Positions 1 to 7,025 of a DNA stretch of 64,000 bases are shown here, piece after piece. The position numbers and the translations under genes were made by a program. The notes under the pieces were generated by a model. The model made no database searches and had not been told where the DNA came from. It worked only from the letters and a program-made list of their open reading frames with translations. The stretch comes from an uncultured Eubacterium sp. (GTDB taxonomy: Bacteria; Bacillota; Clostridia; Lachnospirales; Lachnospiraceae), in NCBI GenBank assembly GCA_910584875.1, contig CAJUDA010000004.1, positions 52,157 through 116,156 on the forward strand. The letters run 5' to 3'. Positions within the stretch are counted from its first letter, which is position 1. The number at the start of each line of letters is the position of its first letter.

Positions 1-480
1 AATATCGTTCACTACCTGGATGATCGTCTGTTCCAGTGCATTTTTTTCCTCATCATGGGGCAGATCGACCCATTTGCTCGTTGTCCTTCCGGATATCGCC
101 TGGTCCTCGGTCTGTGTATGTGCGATCACCCAGCCGATGCAGACACCAAGAAAATGCCGGACCGACTCAGTGGAATATTCTTCATTTACCAGTTCTTCCT
201 CCAGGGCAGGAAGTGTTTTATAACGAAAATTATCATGAAGACGTTTATGTATTTCATAGTCACCATATTCAATAGAACGCATATATGCCTCTTCATGTTC
301 AAAATGTTCTATCGCATGATTTTTTAAATATTTTACCCCTTCCCGGCATCCCCACTCACTTTTATTATCTTCCTGACTGATCTTCAGGAGCCGGTTCATG
401 GTTGAAAAAAGCTTTTTATGCTCTTTGTCAATATTTTCTACATTGATCTTATATTTGTCATGCCATACGATCTGATCCAT
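1..480 (-). CDS. Bacteriohemerythrin, 3' end outside the window
   Basis: The first 160 residues are visible; the gene runs off the left edge. The start is the ATG at 480-478, preceded by the strong site AAGGAGG. Hemerythrin motifs appear in order: WHDKY near residue 6, IDKEH at about 17-21, HAIEHFEHEEAYM at about 55-67, HKRLHDNF at about 78-85, and HTQTED at about 121-126. These His/Glu/Asp ligands hold a non-haem di-iron site that binds O2; such proteins act in the cytoplasm in oxygen sensing or storage in anaerobes. The reading frame continues past the usual 130-140 residues into a helix (ALEQTIIQVVNDI) resembling the beginning of a CheX-like domain, so this may be a hemerythrin-CheX type fusion; that part is inference. 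Divergent from lexA. Confidence 0.85.
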   Translation of the reverse strand, partial: MDQIVWHDKYKINVENIDKEHKKLFSTMNRLLKISQEDNKSEWGCREGVKYLKNHAIEHFEHEEAYMRSIEYGDYEIHKRLHDNFRYKTLPALEEELVNEEYSTESVRHFLGVCIGWVIAHTQTEDQAISGRTTSKWVDLPHDEEKNALEQTIIQVVNDI

Positions 481-521
481 GTTTTACCTCCTTGTTGTAA
501 AGCAATGCATATTTCAGTTCT

Positions 522-550
522 ATTATAACACCTGTCCGTTGATTTGGCTA
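522..550 (-). promoter_or_regulatory. Probable sigma-A promoter of the hemerythrin gene
   Basis: Reading leftwards, TAGCCA at 550-545 (4 of 6 to consensus), a 17-bp spacer and a perfect TATAAT at 527-522, about 42 bp before the start codon. Confidence 0.5.
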
Positions 551-604
551 TCCCTAAGTTGCTGTTTCCCATAAGGGGAAACGTATTATTTCGTTTCAGC
601 AGAC

Positions 605-618
605 AGAACATTCGTTTG
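605..618 (+). promoter_or_regulatory. LexA (SOS) box in the lexA promoter
   Basis: AGAACATTCGTTTG is close to the Gram-positive SOS consensus CGAACRNRYGTTYG: an imperfect dyad of GAAC and GTTT halves around a 4-bp centre. It overlaps the first bases of the -35 hexamer, the geometry expected for lexA autorepression. Confidence 0.75.
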
Positions 619-644
619 ACACACTATGGAAAATATGGTATATT
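616..644 (+). promoter_or_regulatory. lexA promoter
   Basis: Perfect TTGACA at 616-621, a 17-bp spacer and TATATT at 639-644. The LexA box at 605-618 abuts and overlaps the -35. Confidence 0.8.
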
Positions 645-701
645 GAATGAGATAACACAAACAAAGGTTTGGATCTACATATAAAAGGAGGAATCAGTCC
701 C

Positions 702-1316
702 ATGGCAAATGGCAGAATTTCAAAAAAACAGGAGGAAATTCTCACATATATCAAAACACAGATTCTGGAAAAGGGATATCCGCCGGCTGTACGCGAGATC
801 TGTGCAGCTGTTAATCTGAAATCAACGTCGTCCGTACACTCACATCTGGAAACACTGGAAAAGAATGGTTATATCCGCCGTGATCCCACAAAACCAAGAG
901 CGATCGAGATCGTGGATGATGAATTTAACCTGACCCGGCGGGAAATGCGCAACATTCCGGTGATCGGACAGGTTGCCGCCGGTCAGCCGATTTTTGCGGA
1001 ACAGAATATCAGTGGTTATTTCCCACTGCTCTCAGAAACGCTCCCCGCCGGCAATCTTTTTATGCTTGATGTACGTGGTGACAGTATGATCAATGTCGGT
1101 ATTTATGACGGTGACAGAATTATTGTCCAGCAGACGCCGGAAGCAAAAAATGGCGATATTGTCGTTGCCCTGGTAGAGGATTCTGCCACGGTGAAAACAT
1201 ATTACAAAGAGAAGGGCTGCTATCGTCTTCAGCCTGAAAATGATTCCATGGATCCGATCTATGTGAATGATGTTGTTATTCTCGGGAAAGTCGTTGGTCT
1301 TTTCCGCATTCTGTAA
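702..1316 (+). CDS. lexA: LexA SOS repressor/autoprotease
   Basis: 204 residues, normal LexA length. The N-terminal winged helix-turn-helix spans about 1-70 (YPPAVREICAAVNLKS, then the TSSVHSHLETLEKNGYIRR recognition part). The self-cleavage site is A93-G94 (VAAGQP). The catalytic dyad is S128 (GDSM) and K165 (TVKTY). It represses DNA-damage genes until RecA filaments trigger cleavage. I chose ATG 702 over the upstream in-frame TTG at 669 because AAGGAGG sits 10 bp before it and LexA proteins begin near this motif. Its own promoter carries an SOS box. Convergent with the rsfS operon; a palindromic repeat lies between them. Confidence 0.97.
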   Translation: MANGRISKKQEEILTYIKTQILEKGYPPAVREICAAVNLKSTSSVHSHLETLEKNGYIRRDPTKPRAIEIVDDEFNLTRREMRNIPVIGQVAAGQPIFAEQNISGYFPLLSETLPAGNLFMLDVRGDSMINVGIYDGDRIIVQQTPEAKNGDIVVALVEDSATVKTYYKEKGCYRLQPENDSMDPIYVNDVVILGKVVGLFRIL

Positions 1317-1334
1317 TTTAGAGTATACGGGAGC

Positions 1335-1385
1335 TAGCTCAACGGCACCAATTTGAAACGGGTTCAAATTGGTGCCGTTGAGCTA
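1335..1385. repeat. 51-bp palindromic intergenic repeat, long form
   Basis: A near-perfect inverted repeat: TAGCTCAACGGCACCAATTT and its complement around an ACGGG centre. It lies between the convergent lexA and rsfS and could end transcription both ways, although no strong T-run follows. Shorter 38-bp relatives occur at 15304-15341 and 62865-62902 and a half copy at 38469-38482. The short forms match this one except for a 13-bp internal gap. Confidence 0.8.
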
Positions 1386-1432
1386 AAAGTAAGGAGATGA
1401 AAAGGCACAGCTGTTTTCATCCCCTTTATCCA

Positions 1433-1789
1433 TCAGTCCAGTTCTGCCCTGTCCACTTTCTTTCCATCCCGCCAGATGCGTTCCAGATCATAAAACAGCC
1501 GGTCTTCCTTTGAAAAAACATGGATGATCACATCACCATAATCCATGAGGATCCACGTTGAATTTTTGTTCCCCTCGATGCGTTTGTTGATATAACCGGC
1601 CTGTGCCAGTTTTTCCTCTGCCAGATCGGTCATGGCAGTGATCTGGTTCTGGTTATCTCCGCTGGCGATCACCATATAATCTGCCACAACAGAAATTTCG
1701 TCAATTTTTAAAATCTCGATATCACACCCCAGTTTCTCATCCAGGGCATCATAGGCAATCCGTACCATTTCCTTTGCATTATTTTCCAT
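1433..1789 (-). CDS. rsfS: Ribosomal silencing factor RsfS
   Basis: 118 residues, the family size. RsfS binds ribosomal protein L14 on the 50S subunit and blocks subunit joining when nutrients are scarce. The pattern is typical: a KLGCDIEILKID beta start, the DYMVIASGDN core, and the C-terminal WILMDYGDVIIHVFSKEDRLFYDLERIW block. The start ATG at 1789 follows AGGAGC and overlaps the end of the nadD-yqeK gene by 11 bp, so it is probably translationally coupled. Last gene of the leftward ribosome-assembly operon. Confidence 0.95.
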   Translation of the reverse strand: MENNAKEMVRIAYDALDEKLGCDIEILKIDEISVVADYMVIASGDNQNQITAMTDLAEEKLAQAGYINKRIEGNKNSTWILMDYGDVIIHVFSKEDRLFYDLERIWRDGKKVDRAELD

Positions 1790-3011
1790 CTGTACTACCT
1801 GCTCCTTTATAATATTGATATGTCTGTATTGTCAGTTCATCGATTTCTTTTGCCGGATCACTCTCAAGATAGACAACTGTATTTGTCAGAATCATGAGCA
1901 GTGCCTGATCCAGATCGCAAAAACTCTCTTTGCGGATCGCAGAAAGAGAATACGGTTTACAATCCATGTTCCGTCCCGGTTCGATATAATCCGCCACATA
2001 GATTATTTTTTCAAGAAGGGTCATATCTGGTTTACCTGTGGTGTGGTAAGATATGGCGGAACAGATTTCCTCATCCCGGATCCCATACCGTTCCTTTGCC
2101 AGATAAGCGCCAAGCTTTCCGTGGATCAGCGCTGTGTTTTTTTCCTCTGTTCTGCTTAATGGGATACCATATTCACGGCAGAGTGAAAGCATCTCGTTTC
2201 CAGTATAGTATTTCCCGCAGTCATGCAGCATCCCCGCCAGTTCCGCGCGCCTGCCATCCTGATCCGGATCTATGCTATGACATAAAGCCAGTGCGGCTGC
2301 TGTCTCTGCTACCCGCAGTGTGTGGATGTATCTTCCCGGCCGGAGCGTGGCAGACAGCCAGTCCAATAATGTCTGATTTACGTTTTTCAATTTTAATCTG
2401 TCTTGTTTTATTCCATATAGTCCGTGTATCCGCATATATAATAAAACGTTTTCCGGACAGAAGGCAAGGACGGATCCGCCGTCTCTGACTTTACTGCGGA
2501 TCTCTTCTGATGCAATCGCGATATGGTTCATGCGGATCGGAAGGATTTCTCCATGGAAACGAGTACCCTGTTCTTTACAAAGGTTCTTAACTGCCGCATC
2601 CGAAACTGTTCCCCGGGGCGCTGCCAGTATGGTACAATATTTCAGTATTTTTTCGGGGTGATACCATGTCCCGAAAGAGGCAAGGGAATCGCCGCCCATA
2701 ATAAAATACAGTTTTACCTTTGGATATTTATCATGGAGTATCTTCATTGTCTCACAGGTATACGTAGTTCCCTCCCGTTTCAGTTCCAGATCAGAAAACA
2801 AAAAATACGGCACCGGATCAATGGCAGACTGCACCATGCGGGTACGGTGTTCCGCTGATACGATATCCCTGCTGTCCTTGTGGGGGGGATTTTTTGAGGG
2901 CATAAACCAGACTTCGTCCAGATGATACTGCTGGTATGCCGCCTGCGCCATCATCAGATGGGCATTATGGACCGGATTAAATGTTCCCCCCATAATACCG
3001 ATTTTTTTCAT
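1779..3011 (-). CDS. nadD: NadD-YqeK fusion: nicotinate-nucleotide adenylyltransferase plus HD-domain hydrolase
   Basis: 410 residues combine two enzymes. Residues about 1-195 are NadD, which adenylates nicotinate mononucleotide in NAD synthesis: GGTFNPVHNAHL nucleotide-binding motif at about 8-19, PSKNPPHK loop, and IASEEIR in place of the usual ISSTxIR. Residues about 210-410 are a YqeK-type HD protein: RYIHTLRV, MLHDCGKYY, HGKLGAYLA, ISYHTTG, VADYIEPGR. YqeK relatives hydrolyse diadenosine tetraphosphate. The genes are normally separate neighbours. ATG 3011 is preferred to GTG 3029 because GGAG lies 6 bp upstream and NadD proteins start at this MKKIGIMGG. It sits between yhbY and rsfS. Confidence 0.92.
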   Translation of the reverse strand: MKKIGIMGGTFNPVHNAHLMMAQAAYQQYHLDEVWFMPSKNPPHKDSRDIVSAEHRTRMVQSAIDPVPYFLFSDLELKREGTTYTCETMKILHDKYPKVKLYFIMGGDSLASFGTWYHPEKILKYCTILAAPRGTVSDAAVKNLCKEQGTRFHGEILPIRMNHIAIASEEIRSKVRDGGSVLAFCPENVLLYMRIHGLYGIKQDRLKLKNVNQTLLDWLSATLRPGRYIHTLRVAETAAALALCHSIDPDQDGRRAELAGMLHDCGKYYTGNEMLSLCREYGIPLSRTEEKNTALIHGKLGAYLAKERYGIRDEEICSAISYHTTGKPDMTLLEKIIYVADYIEPGRNMDCKPYSLSAIRKESFCDLDQALLMILTNTVVYLESDPAKEIDELTIQTYQYYKGAGSTDGK

Positions 3012-3039
3012 TTTCTTCTCCGTCTTCACGTTCTGATCA

Positions 3040-3339
3040 TCATCCTTTTGCCTGAGGCAGTTCTATCTTTTTCTTCGTTGCTGATTCACGGTATAACACT
3101 ATTTTTCTGCCGATCACCTGCACGATCTGGGATCGTGTCCGTTCTGACAACATTCCGGCAATGTCATGGATGTCGGCAGTACAGTTTTTCAACACATGAA
3201 TTTTGATCAGTTCCCGCGCTTCCAGCGCTTCATCAACCGATCGTGTGATTTCCGGTGTTACAGTCGCCTTTCCGATCTGCATGACCGGATCAATGTTCAT
3301 AGCAAGACTCTTTAAATAGGCACGCTGTTTGCTTGTCAT
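3040..3339 (-). CDS. yhbY: YhbY/CRM-domain RNA-binding protein
   Basis: 99 residues, essentially one CRM domain. The family associates with pre-50S ribosomal particles. Visible marks are LTSKQRAYL-like start (MTSKQRAYLKSLA), the basic patch around GKATVTPEITRSVDEALEARELIKIHV, and the GxxG-type loop IGRKIVLYR. GAGGAGG-type site just before ATG 3339. It follows obgE by about 25 bp in the same operon. Confidence 0.93.
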   Translation of the reverse strand: MTSKQRAYLKSLAMNIDPVMQIGKATVTPEITRSVDEALEARELIKIHVLKNCTADIHDIAGMLSERTRSQIVQVIGRKIVLYRESATKKKIELPQAKG

Positions 3340-3365
3340 GTTCTCCTCCTCATTGTGTAAGCCGG

Positions 3366-4658
3366 TCAGCGGAAATACTCAAACTGCCAGCCATACATTT
3401 TTACCGTATCTCCCTCTTCGATTCCCAGCTTTTCCAGCTCATCCAGGATCCCGTTATTTTTCAGGAATTTCTGGAAAAATTCAAACCCTTTTTCAGAGTC
3501 CAGGTTGGTATAGCCAAGCATTCTCTCGACCCGGGGGCCTTCCACAATAAACAATCCCTCTGTTTCATCACTCTTTTCAACCGTAAATGGTTCATTGGCA
3601 AAATCCGGTTCTTTGATGAGATATTCTTTTTCAAAGACAACCTGGTTATCTGGTATTTTATCCAGCATTTCCCTGATATAATACAGAAGTTCTTTTACGC
3701 CCTCTCCAGTAACGGCAGAGACAGGAAACACCCGGATTCCCTCTGGTTCAAATTCTTTTTTTAACTGCTCCAGTACCGCCTCTCTGTCTTCCCCATAAAA
3801 ACAGTCGATTTTATTGGCAGCGATGACCTGGGGACGTTTTGCAATCTCTGGATTGTAGGCTTCCAGTTCCTGATCAATCACTTTGATATCCTGAACAGGA
3901 TCCCTGCCCTCAGTGGATGCGGCGTCGACCATATGAACGATCACTCGTGTTCTCTCGATATGGCGCAGGAACTCATGTCCCAGTCCGACGCCCTCGGATG
4001 CCCCTTCGATCAGTCCCGGTATATCTGCCATAACAAACCCATTCCCGCCATCCAGATCAACGACACCAAGATTGGGATTCAGTGTGGTAAAATGATAATT
4101 TGCAATTTTGGGCTGCGCATTGGTCACCCTGGATAACAATGTGGATTTTCCAACATTGGGGAAGCCCACCAGTCCGACATCGGCGATCACCTTTAATTCC
4201 AGCAGCACTTCCAGTTCAATCCCCGGCTTGCCCGGCTGGGCGTATTTGGGAACCTGCATGGTGGGGGTAGCATAATTCATATTCCCTTTGCCACCATTCC
4301 CCCCTTTTAACAGAATCTCTCTTCTGTTGTCATACGACATATCTGTGATGACCTGTCCGGTCGATGCTTCCCGGATAATGGTACCCGCCGGGACACGGAC
4401 AACCAGATCCTCACCATTGGCACCGTGGCAGCGCCGTTTACCACCTGGTTCACCATCTCCGGCAAAATATTTTCTCTTGTGCCGGAAATCGGTCAGTGTA
4501 TTCAGCCCCGGATCTACCTCGAAGATCAGGTTGCCGCCTCTGCCGCCGTCGCCACCGTCCGGTCCACCGTTTGCCACATATTTCTCCCGCCGGAAACTGA
4601 CGTGTCCGTCGCCGCCTTTACCGGAACGGATCTGTATCTTTGCTCGATCTGCAAACAT
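3366..4658 (-). CDS. obgE: GTPase ObgE/CgtA
   Basis: 430 residues, the usual length. The glycine-rich Obg fold spans about 1-158 (SGKGGDG, ANGGPDGGDGGRGG, DLVVRVPAGT). The G domain spans about 159-330, with G1 GFPNVGKST, switch NYHFTTLNPNLG, G3 DIPGLIEGA and G4 NKID. A C-terminal OCT domain ends near GDTVKMYGWQFEYF. Obg binds the 50S subunit and links ribosome maturation to (p)ppGpp. The longer frame to 4754 is rejected: ATG 4658 has GGAGG at good distance, and the conserved MFADRAKI start begins there. Preceded by a terminator-like hairpin after rpmA, suggesting lower expression than the ribosomal proteins. Confidence 0.96.
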   Translation of the reverse strand: MFADRAKIQIRSGKGGDGHVSFRREKYVANGGPDGGDGGRGGNLIFEVDPGLNTLTDFRHKRKYFAGDGEPGGKRRCHGANGEDLVVRVPAGTIIREASTGQVITDMSYDNRREILLKGGNGGKGNMNYATPTMQVPKYAQPGKPGIELEVLLELKVIADVGLVGFPNVGKSTLLSRVTNAQPKIANYHFTTLNPNLGVVDLDGGNGFVMADIPGLIEGASEGVGLGHEFLRHIERTRVIVHMVDAASTEGRDPVQDIKVIDQELEAYNPEIAKRPQVIAANKIDCFYGEDREAVLEQLKKEFEPEGIRVFPVSAVTGEGVKELLYYIREMLDKIPDNQVVFEKEYLIKEPDFANEPFTVEKSDETEGLFIVEGPRVERMLGYTNLDSEKGFEFFQKFLKNNGILDELEKLGIEEGDTVKMYGWQFEYFR

Positions 4659-4717
4659 AATTTCCTCCATCTGCCCATACATCCCGGCGGCGTTCCGTTC
4701 AAACCCCGCTGCCGAGT

Positions 4718-4746
4718 TAAAACAAGGGCTGCTTGTGCGGCAGCCC
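4718..4746 (-). terminator. Hairpin between rpmA and obgE
   Basis: Read leftwards, GGGCTGC, a 7-bp loop, GCAGCCC and then TTGTTTT. The stem is 7 bp and GC-rich with an imperfect T-run. Likely a partial terminator lowering transcription of obgE relative to the ribosomal protein genes. Confidence 0.6.
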
Positions 4747-4765
4747 CTGAACATTTCATCTCAAT

Positions 4766-5053
4766 TTATTTGCTTTCTACGGGATATACGGAAGCCTGTT
4801 TCTTATCTCTTCCCTTTCTCTCGAAACGAAGAACACCGTCTACCAAAGCATACAATGTATCGTCTCCTCCTTTACCGACATTGACGCCCGGGTGAATCTT
4901 GGTCCCACGCTGTCTGTAAAGGATATTCCCTGCCAAAACAAACTGTCCGTCAGCTCTTTTTGCACCTAATCTCTTGGATTCTGAATCTCTGCCGTTCTTC
5001 GTTGAACCCATTCCTTTTTTGTGGGCGAACAACTGAAGGTTCATATTCATCAT
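4766..5053 (-). CDS. rpmA: Ribosomal protein L27 with cleavable N-terminal leader
   Basis: 95 residues. L27 reaches the peptidyl-transferase centre of the 50S subunit through its N-terminal tail. The mature AHKKGMGSTKNGRDS start is preceded by the extra segment MMNMNLQLF. This matches the Firmicutes leader that the cysteine protease Prp removes between F9 and A10; the protease gene is directly upstream. GGAGG precedes ATG 5053, so the leader is really translated. Confidence 0.97.
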   Translation of the reverse strand: MMNMNLQLFAHKKGMGSTKNGRDSESKRLGAKRADGQFVLAGNILYRQRGTKIHPGVNVGKGGDDTLYALVDGVLRFERKGRDKKQASVYPVESK

Positions 5054-5065
5054 GGTCTTTTCCTC

Positions 5066-5383
5066 CTAACGATTAATGATCATAACATACTGGCTGCCAT
5101 ATGTCGTCTCAATCCCCTGTATGCCAAGGAGCATGGAACGCAGTAAAAGCTGTGTCTCTGCCGATGCGGCGATAACCTCAAGATCGACCAGTCCTCTCTC
5201 TTCATCCGTCTCCACGGAAAACCTGTCCTCTGTGAACTCTTCGATGGAATTCACACAAGTGATCGCCAGTGCGGAGACGGCAGAACAGATAATATCACTG
5301 CCATGCCCGGCATACCCGGAATGCCCCTCTATATGAAAGCCGGTAATACTGTCTCTCTGCTTTTTTACAATGACCCGGATCAT
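5066..5383 (-). CDS. prp: Ribosomal-processing cysteine protease Prp (YsxB family)
   Basis: 105 residues. Prp cleaves the L27 leader. The catalytic pair is visible: H21 in EGHSGYAG and C33 in DIICSAVSAL, with the flexible glycine-rich loop between them. It lies between rplU and rpmA, the canonical position, 15 bp downstream of rplU and 12 bp upstream of its own substrate gene rpmA. Confidence 0.95.
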   Translation of the reverse strand: MIRVIVKKQRDSITGFHIEGHSGYAGHGSDIICSAVSALAITCVNSIEEFTEDRFSVETDEERGLVDLEVIAASAETQLLLRSMLLGIQGIETTYGSQYVMIINR

Positions 5384-5398
5384 AGACTCTGCTCTATA

Positions 5399-5707
5399 CT
5401 ATGCAATGATCTTGTCGATCTTTACCTGCGTATATGGCTGTCTGTGACCATTCTTTTTGTGGTATCCGGTTTTTCTCTTATATCGGTAAACAATAACCTT
5501 TTTCCCTTTGCCTTCGGCTACAACGGTCGCCTTGACAGAAGCGCCCTCAACCGTCGGGGTCCCAACCTTGACTTCCTTGTCACTTACCAGAAGTACCTGA
5601 TCAAAAGTTACCTCAGAACCAGCCTCGGCACCAAGCTTCTCTACTTTGATGACATCGCCTTCCTGAACCTTATACTGCTTACCACCGGTTGCTATAATCG
5701 CGTACAT
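5399..5707 (-). CDS. rplU: Ribosomal protein L21
   Basis: 102 residues, normal for L21, a 23S-binding protein of the 50S subunit. Visible motifs are MYAIIATGGKQYKVQEGD at the start and the C-terminal RRKTGYHKKNGHRQPYT-like segment (YKRKTGYHKKNGHRQPYTQV). ATG 5707 follows AGGAGGTG; the longer frame to 5755 lies in the leader RNA. First gene of the operon. Confidence 0.97.
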   Translation of the reverse strand: MYAIIATGGKQYKVQEGDVIKVEKLGAEAGSEVTFDQVLLVSDKEVKVGTPTVEGASVKATVVAEGKGKKVIVYRYKRKTGYHKKNGHRQPYTQVKIDKIIA

Positions 5708-5709
5708 AT

Positions 5710-5800
5710 AGCACCTCCTAAATATAATTACTCGCCAACTGCGGTGTCTGCCCATACAAAAATGCGCAGAAACTAAACCTCGTTGTGCGGCACACTGTAG
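5710..5800 (-). promoter_or_regulatory. Candidate L21 leader (autoregulatory mRNA structure)
   Basis: The roughly 90-nt leader between the promoter and rplU holds paired segments: GTGCCGCAC near 5795-5787, and an ATGGGCAGACACCGC block near 5755-5741. In Firmicutes the rplU operon is commonly preceded by an L21 leader RNA thought to bind a ribosomal protein. The match is by position and general look only; a covariance-model search with the Rfam L21_leader model would decide. Confidence 0.5.
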
Positions 5801-5801
5801 T

Positions 5802-5831
5802 AGTATAACACCTGTTTTATACTGATGTCAA
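5802..5831 (-). promoter_or_regulatory. Promoter of the rplU-rsfS operon
   Basis: Perfect TTGACA at 5831-5826, an 18-bp spacer and TATACT at 5807-5802, read leftwards. It lies just outside the long palindrome. Confidence 0.75.
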
Positions 5832-5850
5832 GCATTTATTTGTGTTTGGC

Positions 5851-6387
5851 AGGGCAAGCGGCAGTTTTTGGGCAGCGGCAGCATCCCATCGTCCGTCTGC
5901 TGTACCACTCCCTGCGAAAAATCAGATCGCTCCCTTCCTTTGCAAAATTCTTCTGCCGCCCTTCGCAAAACTCACTGTCTGCCTTGTCGTCTTTCTGACT
6001 TTTGCAGCATAGCCGCCCGCCGGTCCTTATGCACCACCTAAGTTACTGATACCTGCAGGCAGCACCGAAGGTGCGTATCCAGAGAAGAGGGATGTCAAAG
6101 AAATAAATATATTTATTTTCGACATCCCTCTTCTCTGGACAGATGCTTCGCATCTGCCTGCAGTATTAGAAATTTATCTCTGGTGGTGCATTAGTACCGC
6201 TGCGTGGCGGCTCTTAGTGCAAACGTGCTGTCAAAAGTCAGAAAAAACGACAGCAGACAGTTCAGACAATGCTCGGGCGGCAGATTTGCAAAGGAAGTAG
6301 GCAGCGATGATTTTTCGGAGAGTGATACAAGGACGGGCGTTTGGGATGCTGCCGCTGCCCTGTCGCAATTTAGTAAGCGATTGCCCT
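5851..6387. repeat. Very long imperfect palindrome (two arms of about 250 bp)
   Basis: No credible gene lies here. The left arm (about 5851-6096) read forwards and the right arm (about 6387-6121) read as complement align over their whole length. Shared blocks, in order, include AGGGCA, GGGCAGCGGCAGCATCCCA, GAAAAATCA, TTCCTTTGCAAA, TCTGCCGCCC, ACTGTCTGC, TTCTGACTTTTG, ATGCACCACC, CTGCAGGCAG and TCCAGAGAAGAGGGATGTC. Each arm also holds a small hairpin at the same place: GCACC-GAA-GGTGC at 6062-6074 and, read as complement, GATGC-GAA-GCATC at 6140-6154. Stems differ but both still pair around GAA. The apex (about 6097-6120) is itself an AT palindrome. The outer end overlaps the stop codon of the HD-protein gene. 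Confidence 0.85.
6078..6139. repeat. Apical perfect hairpin of the long palindrome
   Basis: TCCAGAGAAGAGGGATGTC at 6078-6096 pairs perfectly with its complement at 6121-6139, with an AT-rich self-complementary apex (AAATAAATATATTTATTT) between. A 19-bp perfect stem. Confidence 0.9.
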
Positions 6388-7018
6388 ATTCCCCTCCCAG
6401 GTCGCGCCGGTACTGGCGCAGAAATTCATAGACCAGTTTCCGTTTTTCATGCCAGAATTTCTTTCCCGGCGCCGTGACAAACTCCATCTGTTTCATATGA
6501 CGATACGTGTATTTCTCAAAATGGCGGCATACCGATTCAAAACTGGGCTGTTTTTCTTTTGAAGCGATCCATGTATCCAGTATGATGCCCATCGCCCCGG
6601 TATCATCCAGCATATCCGCCTCCATCAGCACCACCAGCTCAACCGGGGTGTTTTTTTCCCGGAACAGCCGTTTGTTGGAATGCTCTGCCACCAGATAACA
6701 GATAAAATCGATCTGTGGCTGCGGATACTGCCGCCGCTCCAGATAATCCCGGCAGATCGCGGCACTGGATGCGGCATGATCGTCTTCTCCCTGTTTGCTG
6801 TATCCGGCATCATGAAAAATTGTGGCGATCTTCAGTGATTCCCAGTCAAGGGAATTGTCATGCAGTTCATTTACGATCCTCATCATCCACTGATAGACCC
6901 GTACGGTATGGGCATAGCGGTCATAGGCGATCCGGTTTTTACTCTTATCGCCCTTTTCCCTGTCATAACTATAAAGAATATCTTCCACATAACGGAACAT
7001 CGCCCTGTGCTGTTTCAT
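6386..7018 (-). CDS. HD-domain phosphohydrolase
   Basis: 210 residues. HD superfamily metal-binding residues are clear: YAHTVRVYQW (His), IFHDAGY (His-Asp), DDHAASSA (His), LVAEHSN (His) and MEADMLDD (Asp). Members hydrolyse phosphate esters of nucleotides; the substrate cannot be told. Start ATG 7018 follows AAGGAT. It lies 7 bp downstream of the lipoprotein gene stop, in the same leftward series. Its stop codon is embedded in the outer end of the long palindrome. Confidence 0.85.
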   Translation of the reverse strand: MKQHRAMFRYVEDILYSYDREKGDKSKNRIAYDRYAHTVRVYQWMMRIVNELHDNSLDWESLKIATIFHDAGYSKQGEDDHAASSAAICRDYLERRQYPQPQIDFICYLVAEHSNKRLFREKNTPVELVVLMEADMLDDTGAMGIILDTWIASKEKQPSFESVCRHFEKYTYRHMKQMEFVTAPGKKFWHEKRKLVYEFLRQYRRDLGGE

Positions 7019-7025
7019 GGTATCC

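Noticed and set aside
1335..1385. tRNA-like look: TAGCTCAACGG resembles a D-arm and GGGTTCAAATT a T-arm
   Set aside because: No acceptor stem, anticodon arm or correct spacing; the sequence is simply a 51-bp palindrome with shorter relatives.
6204..6431. Open frame of 75 codons reading rightwards in the right arm of the long palindrome
   Set aside because: No ribosome site and odd composition; the block is explained by the palindrome and the HD gene end.
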